Source: Shewanella sp. SNU WT4
Lineage (GTDB): Bacteria; Pseudomonadota; Gammaproteobacteria; Enterobacterales; Shewanellaceae
Reading direction: 5' to 3'
Assembly (NCBI RefSeq): GCF_006494715.1
Contig: NZ_CP041151.1
Location: forward strand, 1,426,001 to 1,490,000
Length of the DNA stretch: 64,000 nt
Below the pieces are notes generated by a model. It ran no database searches. It was not told where the DNA came from and worked only from the letters and a program-made list of their open reading frames with translations. A program made the translations under genes and the position numbers. This document shows positions 1-9,514 of this stretch, one piece after another. Position 1 is the stretch's first letter. Every line of letters starts with the position of its first letter.

Positions 1-1038
1 GGTATCGGTTTCCTTTTCGGTGATTTAGCCAACTTTAAAGTTGGCTTTATTTTTGCCGTAAACGTATTACCTATCATAGTGTTTTTCTCGTCTCTGATTG
101 CTGTTCTTTATTACTTAGGGATCATGCAATGGGTTATTCGTATTATTGGTGGCGCCTTACAGAAGGCTCTTGGCACCAGTCGTACCGAATCTATGTCAGC
201 GACTGCCAACATCTTCGTTGGTCAAACTGAAGCTCCATTAGTTATTCGTCCTTTCATTCCAACCATGACTCAATCTGAACTGTTCGCCGTAATGGTGGGT
301 GGTCTGGCGTCTATCGCTGGTTCAGTAATGGCTGGTTATGCGCAGATGGGCGTACCGATTGAATATCTGGTAGCTGCATCATTCATGGCGGCTCCAGGTG
401 GTTTGTTGATGGCAAAGTTAATGCATCCGCAAACAGCTGAAACCATCAACGAAATGGATGAATTACCAGAAGATCCTGATAAGCCTACTAACGTATTAGA
501 TGCTGCTGCCGCTGGCGCTGCATCAGGTATGCATTTAGCTCTGAACGTGGGCGCAATGCTGTTAGCCTTCGTAGGCTTAATTGCTATGCTCAACGGCATG
601 TTAGGTGGCGTGGGTAGCTGGTTTGGTATGCCGCAACTGACCTTAGAATTAATTCTGGGTTATGTATTTATGCCGCTGGCGTTCTTAATCGGTGTGCCTT
701 GGCATGAAGCTATGGTTGCAGGTTCATTCATTGGTCAGAAGATCGTTATTAACGAATTCGTGGCTTACCTGAACTTTGCTCCATACCTGAAAGATGTTGC
801 TGAAGGTGGATTGCTGATTAATGGTGAAGTGATGTCTGACCGTACCAAAGCGATTATTTCTTTCGCTCTGTGTGGTTTTGCTAACTTATCATCGATTGCC
901 ATCTTGCTCGGCGGTTTAGGTTCTCTGGCGCCAACTCGTCGTCATGACTTAGCTAAAATGGGCGTCCGTGCTGTGATTGCCGGTTCTTTAGCTAACTTGA
1001 TGAGCGCGACATTAGCTGGCTTGTTCTTAGCACTGTAA
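1..1038 (+). CDS. nupC: NupC-family concentrative nucleoside transporter (5' end outside window)
   Basis: Inner-membrane permease that takes up nucleosides with H+ or Na+. The reading frame is open from base 1, so the start lies upstream; an internal GTG at 79 is not the start. The visible 345 codons carry the conserved CNT carboxy-terminal half: the segment [12 protein letters not shown] around residue 75, several long hydrophobic helices, and an NEFVAYLNF stretch that matches the family's conserved NEFxAY motif. It ends at 1038 and is followed by a hairpin. Its neighbours tsx and deoCABD make a nucleoside uptake and breakdown locus. Family assignment is firm; exact substrate range is inferred. 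Confidence 0.92.
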   Translation, partial: GIGFLFGDLANFKVGFIFAVNVLPIIVFFSSLIAVLYYLGIMQWVIRIIGGALQKALGTSRTESMSATANIFVGQTEAPLVIRPFIPTMTQSELFAVMVGGLASIAGSVMAGYAQMGVPIEYLVAASFMAAPGGLLMAKLMHPQTAETINEMDELPEDPDKPTNVLDAAAAGAASGMHLALNVGAMLLAFVGLIAMLNGMLGGVGSWFGMPQLTLELILGYVFMPLAFLIGVPWHEAMVAGSFIGQKIVINEFVAYLNFAPYLKDVAEGGLLINGEVMSDRTKAIISFALCGFANLSSIAILLGGLGSLAPTRRHDLAKMGVRAVIAGSLANLMSATLAGLFLAL

Positions 1039-1045
1039 TGTCACT

Positions 1046-1070
1046 ATGTCCCAGCCTTGTGCTGGGACAT
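1046..1070 (+). terminator. Hairpin terminator after nupC
   Basis: Ten-base-pair stem (1046-1055 with 1061-1070) with a 5-nt loop, starting 8 bases after the nupC stop. Only a short T tract follows, so termination may be partial. Confidence 0.6.
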
Positions 1071-1184
1071 TTCAATGATTGCCAACGTATTTTCCTGATT
1101 AGATAAGACTGGCAGCAGCACTTAGCTGCGCCGCACGGTCTTTTGCAATCAAAAAGTTAACAACTACTAGGCTTTGTTCACATT

Positions 1185-1237
1185 TTAGAATTTACTGTTC
1201 TCTTTTTGGTTGAGATTTCAATTGAGACAGGTAAAAT
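1185..1237 (+). promoter_or_regulatory. Candidate tsx promoter with upstream 12-mer
   Basis: A sigma-70-like pair TTGAGA (1210-1215) and TAAAAT (1232-1237) separated by 16 bases lies about 55 bases before the tsx start. Just upstream, 1185-1196 reads TTAGAATTTACT, which recurs exactly at 2203-2214 before deoC. The 12-mer resembles half of the E. coli DeoR operator. Promoter and operator assignments are inference from sequence. Confidence 0.4.
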
Positions 1238-1292
1238 GCGAACGCTAAAAATAATTGCTGAAAACAGCATATAAAACCAAAAAATGGGGTTG

Positions 1293-2114
1293 ATGATGAA
1301 AAAAGTTAAAACTCTTGCCTTAGCTGCTACTACTCTCGCTGCTATGTCTGCACCTACATTCGCTGCTGATCGCGGTGAAGATATCCATGCTGGTGATTAC
1401 AGCTGGATGCAGTTCAACTACATGTATGCAGACAATGAGCTTCCTGGTGGAAGCAACCACGATTATTTAGAAATGGAATTTGGCGGCCGTTCAGGTGTTT
1501 TTGACCTGTATGGTTATGTTGACGTATTTAACCCAACAGAGCGTCCATCTAGTGATAAAGATGGCAAATCGAAAATGTTCATGAAGTTCGCGCCTCGTGT
1601 GTCTTTAGACGCTCTGACTGGTATGGACTTGTCTGTTGGCCCAATTAAAGAAGTGTACCTTTCTACTCTGTTCAACTGGGGTGGCGGTTATGATGCTGGA
1701 TCTACATTTGGCTATGTAAACAACTCTTTCTGGGGTATCGGTGCTGACGTTGAAGTACCTTGGTTAGGTAAAACAAGTATGAACCTGTATGGTTTATATG
1801 ACTTGAACAACAAAGATTGGAATGGTTATCAGTTCTCGGCTAACTGGTTCAAGCCTTTCTATAACTTTGACAACGGTTCATTTGTGTCATTCCAGGGTTA
1901 TGTTGATTATCAGTTCGGTGCTGATAAAGAATACCAAGGTTCATCACAGCAAACTTCAGGTGGCGCAGCCTTCTTAGGTCTGTACTGGCACTCTGAGCAA
2001 TTTGCTCTGGGTTATGGCCTGAAAGCCTATAACGATGTATACCTGATTAAAGACTCAGCTGGTTTTGAATCTACAGGTTTCGCTCACTACTTCGCAGCGA
2101 CTTACAAGTTCTAA
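1293..2114 (+). CDS. tsx: Tsx/OmpK-type nucleoside-specific outer-membrane channel
   Basis: Outer-membrane beta-barrel channel that lets nucleosides into the periplasm for the NupC permease. The protein opens with a signal peptide (MMKKVKTLALAATTLAAMSAPTFA, cleavage near AFA/AD), then alternates short amphipathic strands rich in aromatic and Gly residues, ending in a terminal Phe (TYKF) as outer-membrane barrels do. About 273 aa, typical of the family. An ATG at 1284 is in frame, but GGGG at 1286-1289 fits as the Shine-Dalgarno sequence for ATG 1293 or 1296, so the later start is chosen. Its place between nupC and deoC supports nucleoside specificity. Confidence 0.87.
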   Translation: MMKKVKTLALAATTLAAMSAPTFAADRGEDIHAGDYSWMQFNYMYADNELPGGSNHDYLEMEFGGRSGVFDLYGYVDVFNPTERPSSDKDGKSKMFMKFAPRVSLDALTGMDLSVGPIKEVYLSTLFNWGGGYDAGSTFGYVNNSFWGIGADVEVPWLGKTSMNLYGLYDLNNKDWNGYQFSANWFKPFYNFDNGSFVSFQGYVDYQFGADKEYQGSSQQTSGGAAFLGLYWHSEQFALGYGLKAYNDVYLIKDSAGFESTGFAHYFAATYKF

Positions 2115-2125
2115 GACTTGTTTGA

Positions 2126-2147
2126 GGGAGCTGCCAATGCAGCTCCC
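2126..2147 (+). terminator. Hairpin after tsx
   Basis: Nine-base-pair GC-rich stem (2126-2134 with 2139-2147) with a CAAT loop, 12 bases after the tsx stop. No strong T run follows, so it could be a terminator or an mRNA 3'-end stabiliser. Confidence 0.55.
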
Positions 2148-2523
2148 GTTATCTAACAGAAACAACCACTAAGCAAAGTAATAACCCATAAAAAGTGATT
2201 AGTTAGAATTTACTTAAAGCTGGTTTAATTAAGTTAACTGATTTTAAGTAAGCTTTATATTTTTCTCGCGCTAAAACGGATTTTTCGCGGAAAGGTAGAC
2301 ACATACAGTGTGAGTATGACTCTCCCTTCCGGTCTTCATGGATTCAAGTCGTGGTACTCGTTATCAAGTTTGAATACCGACAATTTGGTGTTAACGATTG
2401 AATACAATTAGTTAGCACTTAGCACTGTCAGAAGGCCCGGCTCATAATATCCTCTTACAAGCCCAAGCCGACGCTGCTAAGTGACAGAATTTTACTCATT
2501 TGAATAATGTCTTGGAGAGCAAC
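2148..2523 (+). promoter_or_regulatory. deoCABD leader/promoter region
   Basis: About 375 bases without a gene. Visible elements: the 12-mer TTAGAATTTACT at 2203-2214 (also before tsx); a weak promoter-like pair TTAACT (2234-2239) and TATATT (2256-2261); a tandem TTAGCAC TTAGCAC at 2412-2425; and a 9-bp inverted repeat CACTTAGCA (2416-2424) with TGCTAAGTG (2475-2483). The deoC Shine-Dalgarno GGAG lies just after. Which protein, if any, binds these elements cannot be told from sequence. Confidence 0.45.
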
Positions 2524-3297
2524 ATGAGCGATTTAAAATTAGCGGCCCAACGCGCTATCGAATTAATGGATTTAACCACTCTGAATGATGATGATACAGA
2601 TCAGAAAGTCATTGATTTATGTCATAAAGCCCTGACTCCAGCCGGCAACACCGCCGCCATCTGTATTTACCCTCGCTTTATTCCTATCGCCCGTAAAACT
2701 CTGATTGAGTTAGGCGCTGAAGATATCAAGATAGCCACAGTAACTAACTTCCCTCATGGCAATGATGATATCGCGATTGCGGTATTAGAAACTCGCGCTG
2801 CTGTGGCTTATGGCGCAGATGAAGTGGATGTGGTATTCCCATATCGCGCGCTGATGGCTGGTGATGAAACCATTGGTTTTGAATTAGTTAAAGCCTGTAA
2901 AGAAGAGTGCGGTGAAGACGTATTACTGAAAGTGATTATCGAATCAGGCGTGCTGCAAGACCCTGCGCTTATTCGTAAAGCCTCAGAATTAGCTATCGAT
3001 GCTGGCGCTAATTTCATTAAGACTTCTACTGGTAAAGTACCAGTTAACGCGACCTTAGAAGCAGCTGAAATCATGCTGACTGTGATCAGTGAGAAAAATA
3101 CTCAAGTTGGCTTTAAGCCAGCCGGTGGCGTGCGTGATGCAGCCGCTGCTGCTGAGTTTTTAGGAACAGCGAGCCGTATTTTAGGTCAAGATTGGGTTTC
3201 TCCTCGTACTTTCCGTTTTGGTGCTTCAAGCCTGTTAACTAGCTTATTGCACACCTTGGAACTGGCGGATGCGCCAGCAGGTACTCAAGGTTATTAA
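2524..3297 (+). CDS. deoC: Deoxyribose-phosphate aldolase DeoC
   Basis: Class I aldolase that cleaves 2-deoxyribose-5-phosphate to glyceraldehyde-3-phosphate and acetaldehyde, the last step of deoxynucleoside breakdown. The 257-aa protein keeps Asp102 in the EVDVV strand, the Schiff-base lysine 166 in FIKTSTGK, and the second lysine in GFKPAGGVR. An in-frame TTG at 2500 would add eight residues, but ATG 2524 starts MSDLKL as in homologues and has GGAG at a good distance. It is the first gene of deoCABD; a 139-base structured gap separates it from deoA. Confidence 0.97.
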   Translation: MSDLKLAAQRAIELMDLTTLNDDDTDQKVIDLCHKALTPAGNTAAICIYPRFIPIARKTLIELGAEDIKIATVTNFPHGNDDIAIAVLETRAAVAYGADEVDVVFPYRALMAGDETIGFELVKACKEECGEDVLLKVIIESGVLQDPALIRKASELAIDAGANFIKTSTGKVPVNATLEAAEIMLTVISEKNTQVGFKPAGGVRDAAAAAEFLGTASRILGQDWVSPRTFRFGASSLLTSLLHTLELADAPAGTQGY

Positions 3298-3307
3298 TTT
3301 CGATAGT

Positions 3308-3389
3308 GTCCGCACGAGTGAGCTTTATTTCCGCTGTGATTGCCCTAACAATAGTGCAATCACGAGCGCTTGCCACAGGACTTGTGCGG
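3308..3389 (+). other. Nested inverted repeats in the deoC-deoA gap
   Basis: An 8-bp perfect stem (3336-3343 with 3356-3363, 12-nt loop) sits inside a 6-bp outer stem (CCGCAC 3310-3315 with GTGCGG 3384-3389). It fills most of the 139-base intercistronic gap. It may be an mRNA processing or stability element. Confidence 0.4.
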
Positions 3390-3436
3390 GCTAAATTCTT
3401 TGCAAACCTAGTCACGGCAACCTTGGAGGCCAAACT

Positions 3437-4768
3437 ATGTTTTTAGCTCAAGAAATTATTCGTAAGAAACGCAACGGTGAAGCACTTAGCGCAGCAGAAA
3501 TTCAATTTTTCGTGCAAGGCATTACTGACTTAAGTGTCTCAGAAGGACAGATTGCTGCCTTTGGTATGGCCGTGTATTTCAATGACATGACCATGGATGA
3601 GCGTATTGCTATTACAACGGCAATGCGTGACTCAGGCACAGTACTGAATTGGGATGCTTTGGCGCTCAATGGCCCGATTGTCGATAAGCACAGTACTGGC
3701 GGCGTTGGTGATGTTATTAGCCTAATGCTTGGCCCTATGGTGGCGGCGTGTGGTGGCTACGTGCCTATGATCTCAGGTCGCGGCTTAGGTCATACCGGCG
3801 GCACCTTAGATAAGTTTGATGCTATCCCTGGTTACCAAACTGAACCTGACAGTCAATTATTCCGTCAAGTGGTGAAAGATGTTGGTGTGGCTATTATTGG
3901 CCAAACTGGCGACTTAGTGCCTGCCGACAAACGTTTTTATTCTATTCGCGATAATACCGCCACCGTTGAGTCTATCTCTCTCATTACTGCCTCGATTTTA
4001 TCCAAAAAACTGGCCGCAGGACTTGATGCGCTAGTGATGGATGTAAAAGTCGGTAGTGGCGCCTTTATGCCAACCTATGAGGCATCAGAAGAATTAGCCC
4101 GCAGCATTGCCGCGGTCGCTAACGGCGCGGGCACTCGCACTACGGCTATGTTAACTGACATGAACCAAGTGTTGGCATCATGTGCGGGTAACGCCTTAGA
4201 AGTGATGGAAGCGCTTAATTTCTTGACTGGCAAGTACCGTCATCCGCGTTTGTACAATATTACTATGGGCTTATGCCAAGAAATGTTGTTATTAGCAGGG
4301 CTTGCTGAAAATGCTGCCGATGCCAAACATAAGCTTGATACCGTATTAAACAATGGTCGCGCCGCGGAAGTGTTTGCCAAAATGGTGTCTGGTTTAGGTG
4401 GTCCGACTGATTTTGTTGAAAATCCAAGCCGCTATTTAGCGCAAGCTGAGATAGTCGCTCCTGTTTATGCTGACAAAGCCGGTTACGTGCATGCCATGGA
4501 TACCCGTGAGTTAGGTCTTGCTGTCGTAAGCTTAGGCGGTGGTCGTCGTAAGCCGGGTGATGCTTTGGATTACAGTGTGGGCTTAAGTCAGGTGTGCTCA
4601 TTAGGGCAAGCAGTTGACGCCCACACTCCATTAATGATGATCCACGCTCAGTCACAGCAAGCATTTGATGTGGCCGCGCAGCTAGTGAAACAGGCTATTA
4701 TTATCGAGGATACTGCGCCTGTCGCGACTCCTGATATTTATTGCGCCATTCGTGCTAGCGATCTTTGA
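3437..4768 (+). CDS. deoA: Thymidine phosphorylase DeoA
   Basis: Phosphorolyses thymidine and deoxyuridine to the free base and 2-deoxyribose-1-phosphate. The 443-aa sequence has the family signature KHSTGGVGD at residues 84-92, the [14 protein letters not shown] loop, and [11 protein letters not shown], in the order found in pyrimidine nucleoside phosphorylases. Length matches E. coli DeoA (about 440 aa). ATG 3437 is preceded by GGAGG. Only 9 bases separate it from deoB, so the two are cotranscribed. Confidence 0.97.
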   Translation: MFLAQEIIRKKRNGEALSAAEIQFFVQGITDLSVSEGQIAAFGMAVYFNDMTMDERIAITTAMRDSGTVLNWDALALNGPIVDKHSTGGVGDVISLMLGPMVAACGGYVPMISGRGLGHTGGTLDKFDAIPGYQTEPDSQLFRQVVKDVGVAIIGQTGDLVPADKRFYSIRDNTATVESISLITASILSKKLAAGLDALVMDVKVGSGAFMPTYEASEELARSIAAVANGAGTRTTAMLTDMNQVLASCAGNALEVMEALNFLTGKYRHPRLYNITMGLCQEMLLLAGLAENAADAKHKLDTVLNNGRAAEVFAKMVSGLGGPTDFVENPSRYLAQAEIVAPVYADKAGYVHAMDTRELGLAVVSLGGGRRKPGDALDYSVGLSQVCSLGQAVDAHTPLMMIHAQSQQAFDVAAQLVKQAIIIEDTAPVATPDIYCAIRASDL

Positions 4769-4777
4769 GGTAATGAT

Positions 4778-5998
4778 ATGAAACGTACAGTGATATTAAT
4801 GCTCGACTCCTTTGGTTTAGGTGCGTCCGCCGACGCGGTAAACTTTGGTGATGTTGGGGCTAATACCTTTGGCTCGATTGCTAAAGAGTGCGCCGAAGGG
4901 CGCGCCAATGTTGGCCGTGAAGGTCCTTTGGTATTGCCAAACTTATCACGCTTAGGCTTAGCATATGCTGCCATGGAAAGTGCTGGTGAATTCCCAATGG
5001 GATTTAATGGCGACCATGAAGTCATAGGTGCTTATGGCCACGCTGAAGAAATCAGCTCTGGCAAAGACACCCCAAGCGGTCACTGGGAAATGGCAGGCGT
5101 ACCTGTATTGTATGAGTGGGGATATTTCTCTGACTTAACTAATTCATTCCCATCAGAATTAACCGATAAAATTCTGGCCCGTGCCGGTTTATCTGGATTT
5201 TTAGGCAACTGTCACGCTTCTGGTACCGATATTTTAGATAAACTCGGTGAAGAACATATGCGCACTGGCATGCCTATTTTCTACACCTCGGCTGACTCAG
5301 TTTTCCAAGTGGCTTGCCATGAAGAAACCTTCGGTTTAGATAACTTATTGCGTCTGTGTGAAATCGCTCGTGAAGAGTTAGCTCCTTATAACATTGGCCG
5401 CGTTATTGCCCGCCCATTTATCGGTAATAAGGATGCAGGTTTTGCGCGTACCGGTAATCGCCGTGATTATGCGGTTGAGCCGCCAGCAAAAACTGTGCTG
5501 GATAAGATGAAAGACGCCGGTGGTGAAGTGGTGAGTGTCGGTAAAATTGCCGATATTTACGCCCATTGCGGTATCACCAAAAAAGTTAAAGCCAATGGCT
5601 TAGAAGACTTGTTTGATGCCACCCTTGAGGAAATCAAGCTGGCTGGTGATCGCACTATTATTTTCACTAACTTTGTCGATTTTGACTCGCATTATGGCCA
5701 CAGACGCGATGTTGCTGGTTATGCCAGAGCATTAGAATACTTTGATGGTCGTTTGCCAGAATTATTGGCATTGCTGCACGATGAAGATTTATTAGTACTC
5801 ACGGCCGATCATGGTTGTGATCCTACTTGGAAGGGATCGGATCACACTCGTGAACATGTGCCAGTACTAGTTAAAGGGGCTGGCTTAGTTGCTGGTTCAC
5901 TTGGTAGACGTAAAACGTTTGCCGATATTGGTCAATCCATTGCTAGCTATTACGAGCTTGAGCCAATGGCATACGGTGAATCATTTATTCATCGCTAA
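4778..5998 (+). CDS. deoB: Phosphopentomutase DeoB
   Basis: Manganese-dependent enzyme of the alkaline-phosphatase superfamily that interconverts (deoxy)ribose-1-phosphate and -5-phosphate, linking DeoA and DeoD to DeoC. Metal ligands are visible: Asp10 in LDSFGLGA, the nucleophile loop [20 protein letters not shown], and the C-terminal DHGCDPTW with SDHTREHVP. The 406-aa length is typical. GAGG precedes ATG 4778. It is third in the operon. Confidence 0.97.
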   Translation: MKRTVILMLDSFGLGASADAVNFGDVGANTFGSIAKECAEGRANVGREGPLVLPNLSRLGLAYAAMESAGEFPMGFNGDHEVIGAYGHAEEISSGKDTPSGHWEMAGVPVLYEWGYFSDLTNSFPSELTDKILARAGLSGFLGNCHASGTDILDKLGEEHMRTGMPIFYTSADSVFQVACHEETFGLDNLLRLCEIAREELAPYNIGRVIARPFIGNKDAGFARTGNRRDYAVEPPAKTVLDKMKDAGGEVVSVGKIADIYAHCGITKKVKANGLEDLFDATLEEIKLAGDRTIIFTNFVDFDSHYGHRRDVAGYARALEYFDGRLPELLALLHDEDLLVLTADHGCDPTWKGSDHTREHVPVLVKGAGLVAGSLGRRKTFADIGQSIASYYELEPMAYGESFIHR

Positions 5999-6004
5999 TA
6001 TAAA

Positions 6005-6023
6005 CACCGGCGTAATGCCGGTG
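6005..6023 (+). other. Intercistronic hairpin deoB-deoD
   Basis: Seven-base-pair stem (CACCGGC 6005-6011 with GCCGGTG 6017-6023) and 5-nt loop, 6 bases after the deoB stop, with no T run. This suggests RNA processing or stabilisation, not full termination. Confidence 0.45.
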
Positions 6024-6054
6024 ATTAAATAACGAAAATACAGAGGTAAAACCG

Positions 6055-6765
6055 ATGGCAACTCCACATATTAATGCAGTAGACGGCGCATTTGCAGAAA
6101 CCGTATTGTTCCCAGGCGATCCACTGCGAGCCAAGTTTATCGCTGAAACATTTTTAGAAAATGTTGAGCAAGTGACTGACGTCCGTAACATGTTGGGCTT
6201 CACTGGTACCTATAAAGGTAAAAGAGTCTCTGTGATGGGTTCTGGCATGGGCATTCCATCTTGCTCTATCTATGCTACTGAACTGATTAAAGATTATGGC
6301 GTTAAGAACCTGATCCGTGTGGGTACTTGTGGCGCTATCAGCACTGACGTAAAAGTACGTGATGTATTAATCGGTATGGGTGCTTGTACTGATTCACAAG
6401 TTAACCGTTTACGTTTCCAAAACCAAGATTTCGCTGCGATTGCTGATTACGATTTGCTGAGCGCTGTGGTTGACTCTGCAAAAGCTCGTGGCACTAAAGT
6501 GCGCGTAGGTAACGTATTCTCGGCTGATCTGTTCTATACCCCAAATCCAAGCATGTTTGATACCATGGAAAAAATGGGTATTTTAGGCGTCGAAATGGAA
6601 GCGGCTGGCCTGTATGGCGTAGCTCATGAATTTGGTGCTCGTGCCCTGTGTGTTGTGACTGTATCTGATCACATCCGCACCGGTGAAGCGACTACTTCTG
6701 ACGAGCGTCAAACCAGCTTCAACGAAATGATTGAAATGACTTTAGAAGCAGTATTAACTCTGTAA
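6055..6765 (+). CDS. deoD: Purine-nucleoside phosphorylase DeoD
   Basis: Hexameric DeoD-type enzyme that phosphorolyses purine (deoxy)nucleosides. The 236-aa protein starts MATPHINA, has the phosphate-binding [10 protein letters not shown], the [10 protein letters not shown] and RVGTCGA segments, EMEAAGLY for nucleoside binding, and the catalytic Asp in VSDHI. Length and motifs match E. coli DeoD. It is last in deoCABD, 56 bases after deoB, and is followed by a strong terminator. Confidence 0.97.
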   Translation: MATPHINAVDGAFAETVLFPGDPLRAKFIAETFLENVEQVTDVRNMLGFTGTYKGKRVSVMGSGMGIPSCSIYATELIKDYGVKNLIRVGTCGAISTDVKVRDVLIGMGACTDSQVNRLRFQNQDFAAIADYDLLSAVVDSAKARGTKVRVGNVFSADLFYTPNPSMFDTMEKMGILGVEMEAAGLYGVAHEFGARALCVVTVSDHIRTGEATTSDERQTSFNEMIEMTLEAVLTL

Positions 6766-6784
6766 TCTCTATTAGTCTTAATGC

Positions 6785-6810
6785 AAAAAGGCCCAAAAGG
6801 GCCTTTTTTT
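6785..6810. terminator. Bidirectional terminator deoD / ytjB
   Basis: Ten-base-pair stem (6785-6794 with 6799-6808), AAAA loop, T run to 6810 on + and a complementary A run on the other side. It serves deoD and the convergent ytjB, whose stop codon lies at 6809-6811. Confidence 0.9.
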
Positions 6811-7465
6811 ATGGGTTTTCGTCACTACCATCGCTATCATTATTGTCGCTTTTATCTTTTAGATAGCGCCTCACTTTATATCTACGCCTATCGTAATCGG
6901 CGCGTTTGAACGACAGCGCCCGCGATAGTAAAAAACCTATCAAGCCTGCCACCAATAACATCATTTCTTGCTGTTCCATGTTGATGTTATGGGCCTGTTC
7001 AATTTGTTTAAGCATGGAATCTTGGACTAAATACGCCTCAACGTAACCTAAATGCACTTCATCTTGATAGACGGGTTCAACATAGGCCGGATACTCTTTA
7101 GCGATATCACTTAAATTCGCAGCATCTTTTTCTATGTTGTTGTCGAGCTGCTGCGCAAAGGCGAGGCGATGGCCTTCACTGCTATATATGCTGACCGCAT
7201 GAACCTTAGGATCTTGCACTAACGAGGTCGCTAACCATTGAAGTTGTTCATCATTTTGTAACTGTAACGCAGGTGCCGCGCCTTGTGCGGCTTGCTGAAC
7301 TAAGAGGCGTGCCATCTTCTCTGATTGGGCTTTCAGCAATTGCTTGCCTTGTAGTAGGCTAGTTTGCCAGAGGTGAACTAAGGCAAAAATTAATAGCAGA
7401 GCGGTAATGATTTGTACCACTCTGATAAATTTATGGCTTTTTTTCAAACCTTTAAGATGTAACAC
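6809..7465 (-). CDS. ytjB: YtjB/Smp-family membrane protein of unknown function
   Basis: A 218-aa protein with an N-terminal membrane helix (about residues 15-33, VVQIITALLLIFALVHLW), a periplasmic segment of some 125 residues, a second hydrophobic helix near 170-185 (MMLLVAGLIGFLLS) and a basic cytoplasmic tail rich in Arg/Lys then Asp/Asn. This layout and the position divergent from serB match E. coli YtjB (SMP family), whose function is not established. Start and promoter share the short gap with serB. Confidence 0.78.
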   Translation of the reverse strand: MLHLKGLKKSHKFIRVVQIITALLLIFALVHLWQTSLLQGKQLLKAQSEKMARLLVQQAAQGAAPALQLQNDEQLQWLATSLVQDPKVHAVSIYSSEGHRLAFAQQLDNNIEKDAANLSDIAKEYPAYVEPVYQDEVHLGYVEAYLVQDSMLKQIEQAHNINMEQQEMMLLVAGLIGFLLSRALSFKRADYDRRRYKVRRYLKDKSDNNDSDGSDENP

Positions 7466-7542
7466 TGAGCACCATTACAATAATTATCCTTGCCTAATCA
7501 TAATGGATATTGCGGCTTAGGCACAGTCGGAGAGGTGAGTTC

Positions 7543-8514
7543 ATGGATCTAGCCCCAAAAATTGCTCCTAGTTACGCCCATTTTGATGAGCTATTTAGCC
7601 AGATGCGTTTAAGATCTGGACCTGTGTCTGTGCATAATGAAGGCGCCATTTTACCTTGTGTGCGCTGGGTGTTTCCGCGCTCTTGGCTATCAGATGTCGC
7701 TATGATCACTAAGCTGTGCCACTGGGCTCATGGCTTTGACTCCTTATCTATTGCGCCGCTGGTAAGACCTGGGGACTATGTCGGCCTAGAGTTTGCTGGC
7801 GCGCCGCTTGAGTCCATTTATCAGTCACTGCAATGGGATAATAGCGAAAGCCTAATCATCCATTCACCGCTGCCACAGCTGAGTGAAGCGGGATTGTTAG
7901 TGATGGACATGGATTCTACCGCCATTGCCATTGAATGCATTGATGAGTTAGCGGCTATGGCTGGGGTTGGCGCAGAAGTCGCCGCAGTTACTGAGCTTGC
8001 CATGCAAGGTGAATTAGATTTTGAGCAAAGTTTACAGCGACGGGTTAAATTATTAGCGGGCGCAGATGAGCGCATTATTACTGACTTATGCCAGCGCTTA
8101 CCTTTAACGCCTGGGTTAGCTGTAATGTGTCAAACCCTTAAAGACAATGGTTGGAAATTGGTACTCGCTTCAGGTGGTTTTACTCCGTTCGTAAGCGTCT
8201 TGCAGCATAAGTTGGGATTAGATGATGCTTATGCCAATCAGTTAGAAATCATAAATGGCAAGCTCACCGGGCAAGTGCTGGGGGAAATAGTTGATGCTAA
8301 CTATAAAGCGTCGGTATTAACTCAATGCGCGCAGCGTTGGCACATAGCACAAGGGCAGCGCTTAGCCATAGGCGATGGCGCCAATGATATTCCTATGCTG
8401 CAAGCATCTGATTTCGGCATAGCCTTTCATGCTAAACCTAAACTGCAAAGCGTTGCTGCGGCCAAGATAAACCGCCTTGATTTACAAACCCTGCTATTTT
8501 GGTTGCAAGCATAA
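7543..8514 (+). CDS. serB: Phosphoserine phosphatase SerB
   Basis: HAD-superfamily enzyme making L-serine from O-phosphoserine, the last step of serine biosynthesis. The C-terminal two thirds holds the catalytic MDMDSTAI (nucleophile Asp), ASGGFTPF, and GDGANDIPML for Mg2+. The N-terminal about 100 residues are a divergent regulatory segment as in other gamma-proteobacterial SerB proteins. A TTG at 7510 is in frame, but ATG 7543 has GAGGTG upstream and is preferred (323 aa). Its last base overlaps the start of the next gene. Confidence 0.95.
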   Translation: MDLAPKIAPSYAHFDELFSQMRLRSGPVSVHNEGAILPCVRWVFPRSWLSDVAMITKLCHWAHGFDSLSIAPLVRPGDYVGLEFAGAPLESIYQSLQWDNSESLIIHSPLPQLSEAGLLVMDMDSTAIAIECIDELAAMAGVGAEVAAVTELAMQGELDFEQSLQRRVKLLAGADERIITDLCQRLPLTPGLAVMCQTLKDNGWKLVLASGGFTPFVSVLQHKLGLDDAYANQLEIINGKLTGQVLGEIVDANYKASVLTQCAQRWHIAQGQRLAIGDGANDIPMLQASDFGIAFHAKPKLQSVAAAKINRLDLQTLLFWLQA

Positions 8515-9503
8515 TGAGCAGCATAAGCACTAACGCTAAGCAGCAACACTGCGAGCACCAAAACGTGAGCATTACTCATCTAGAGCAGCAGTCTCACTTC
8601 TTGCCCTTTGAAGATGGGGCGCTGCATGTCCGCTCGATACTGGCACCTGAGCAAGTGCGCGCCGATATGCCTGTGGTATTACTGCTTCATGGCGCCATGT
8701 CCAATGGCAAGGTGTTTTATAGTGATAGCGGTAAAGGCTTGGGCTGTTATCTGGCGCGTAATGGTATGGCCGTGTACGTCATGGATACCTTTGGGCGCGG
8801 GCAGAGCGAGCCCAGCCTTAATCGCCATAATAATCCGCAGCAAGAGTCAGTGATTTGCCAACAACTGCCATTGGTGCACCGATGGATATTGCAGCACCAT
8901 CCAGAAGCTAAGGGCGTGCATTGGTGCGCGCATTCCTGGGGCGGGGTATTGATGGCAAGTAGCTTAGTGCGCATGACAGACATAGCGCCAAGGGTGTTAT
9001 CTTTGGTATGTTTTGGCAGTAAACGCACCATTAAGACTCAGTCCTTGAAAAAGTACTTGATGGTTGATTTACTTTGGAACCGCATTGCGCCGCGATTAGC
9101 GCGTAAGCACGGCTACTTTGATGCGCGCCATTGGCGCCTTGGCATGGACAATGAAAGCCAAGCCTCGTTACTTGAAACTATTGACTGGGTTGCAGGCCCT
9201 TGGATTGGTCATCAAGATGGTTTTGATTACAGTGAAGCCGCCAAACGCTGCACTTGGCCGCCTGCATGGTTTTTTGCCGGCGCGCGCGATACTGTGCTAG
9301 GAAATCCTCGGGATGTACAAGACATGATGGCTGAATGCCAGTTAACTCAGGCTAAGTTTACCTTGCTTGCTAAAGCTAATGGTCATAGTGCGGATTATGG
9401 CCATGGTGACATGCTCACCTCGCCATTAGCTATCAGTGATCATTTCCCTGTGCTTAAAGATTGGTGGTTGGAGTTAAATGCCGCGGCTAATCATTCCAAC
9501 TAA
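8514..9503 (+). CDS. Alpha/beta hydrolase translationally coupled to serB
   Basis: A 329-aa alpha/beta-hydrolase-fold protein of unknown substrate. Visible: oxyanion strand VVLLLHGAMSNG, the nucleophile elbow CAHSWGG (Ser as nucleophile, with Ala replacing the first Gly of GxSxG), an FAGARDTVLG acid-loop segment, and a likely catalytic His in ANGHSADYGHGD. It has no signal peptide, so it is probably cytoplasmic. The ATG at 8514 shares one base with the serB stop (TAATG). An earlier TTG at 8499 inside serB is possible but less likely. Confidence 0.8.
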   Translation: MSSISTNAKQQHCEHQNVSITHLEQQSHFLPFEDGALHVRSILAPEQVRADMPVVLLLHGAMSNGKVFYSDSGKGLGCYLARNGMAVYVMDTFGRGQSEPSLNRHNNPQQESVICQQLPLVHRWILQHHPEAKGVHWCAHSWGGVLMASSLVRMTDIAPRVLSLVCFGSKRTIKTQSLKKYLMVDLLWNRIAPRLARKHGYFDARHWRLGMDNESQASLLETIDWVAGPWIGHQDGFDYSEAAKRCTWPPAWFFAGARDTVLGNPRDVQDMMAECQLTQAKFTLLAKANGHSADYGHGDMLTSPLAISDHFPVLKDWWLELNAAANHSN

Positions 9504-9514
9504 TAGCCCTTAAA

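Noticed and set aside
2300..2330. CRP-like TGTGAGTATGACTC before deoC
   Set aside because: Only the left half matches TGTGA; the right half lacks TCACA.
4263..4664. 133-codon frame on - inside deoA
   Set aside because: Wholly antisense to a firmly identified gene, with no ribosome site or recognisable domain.
8499..8514. Fusion or frameshift between serB and the hydrolase
   Set aside because: Both have complete domains and a normal TAATG overlap; no sign of a broken gene.
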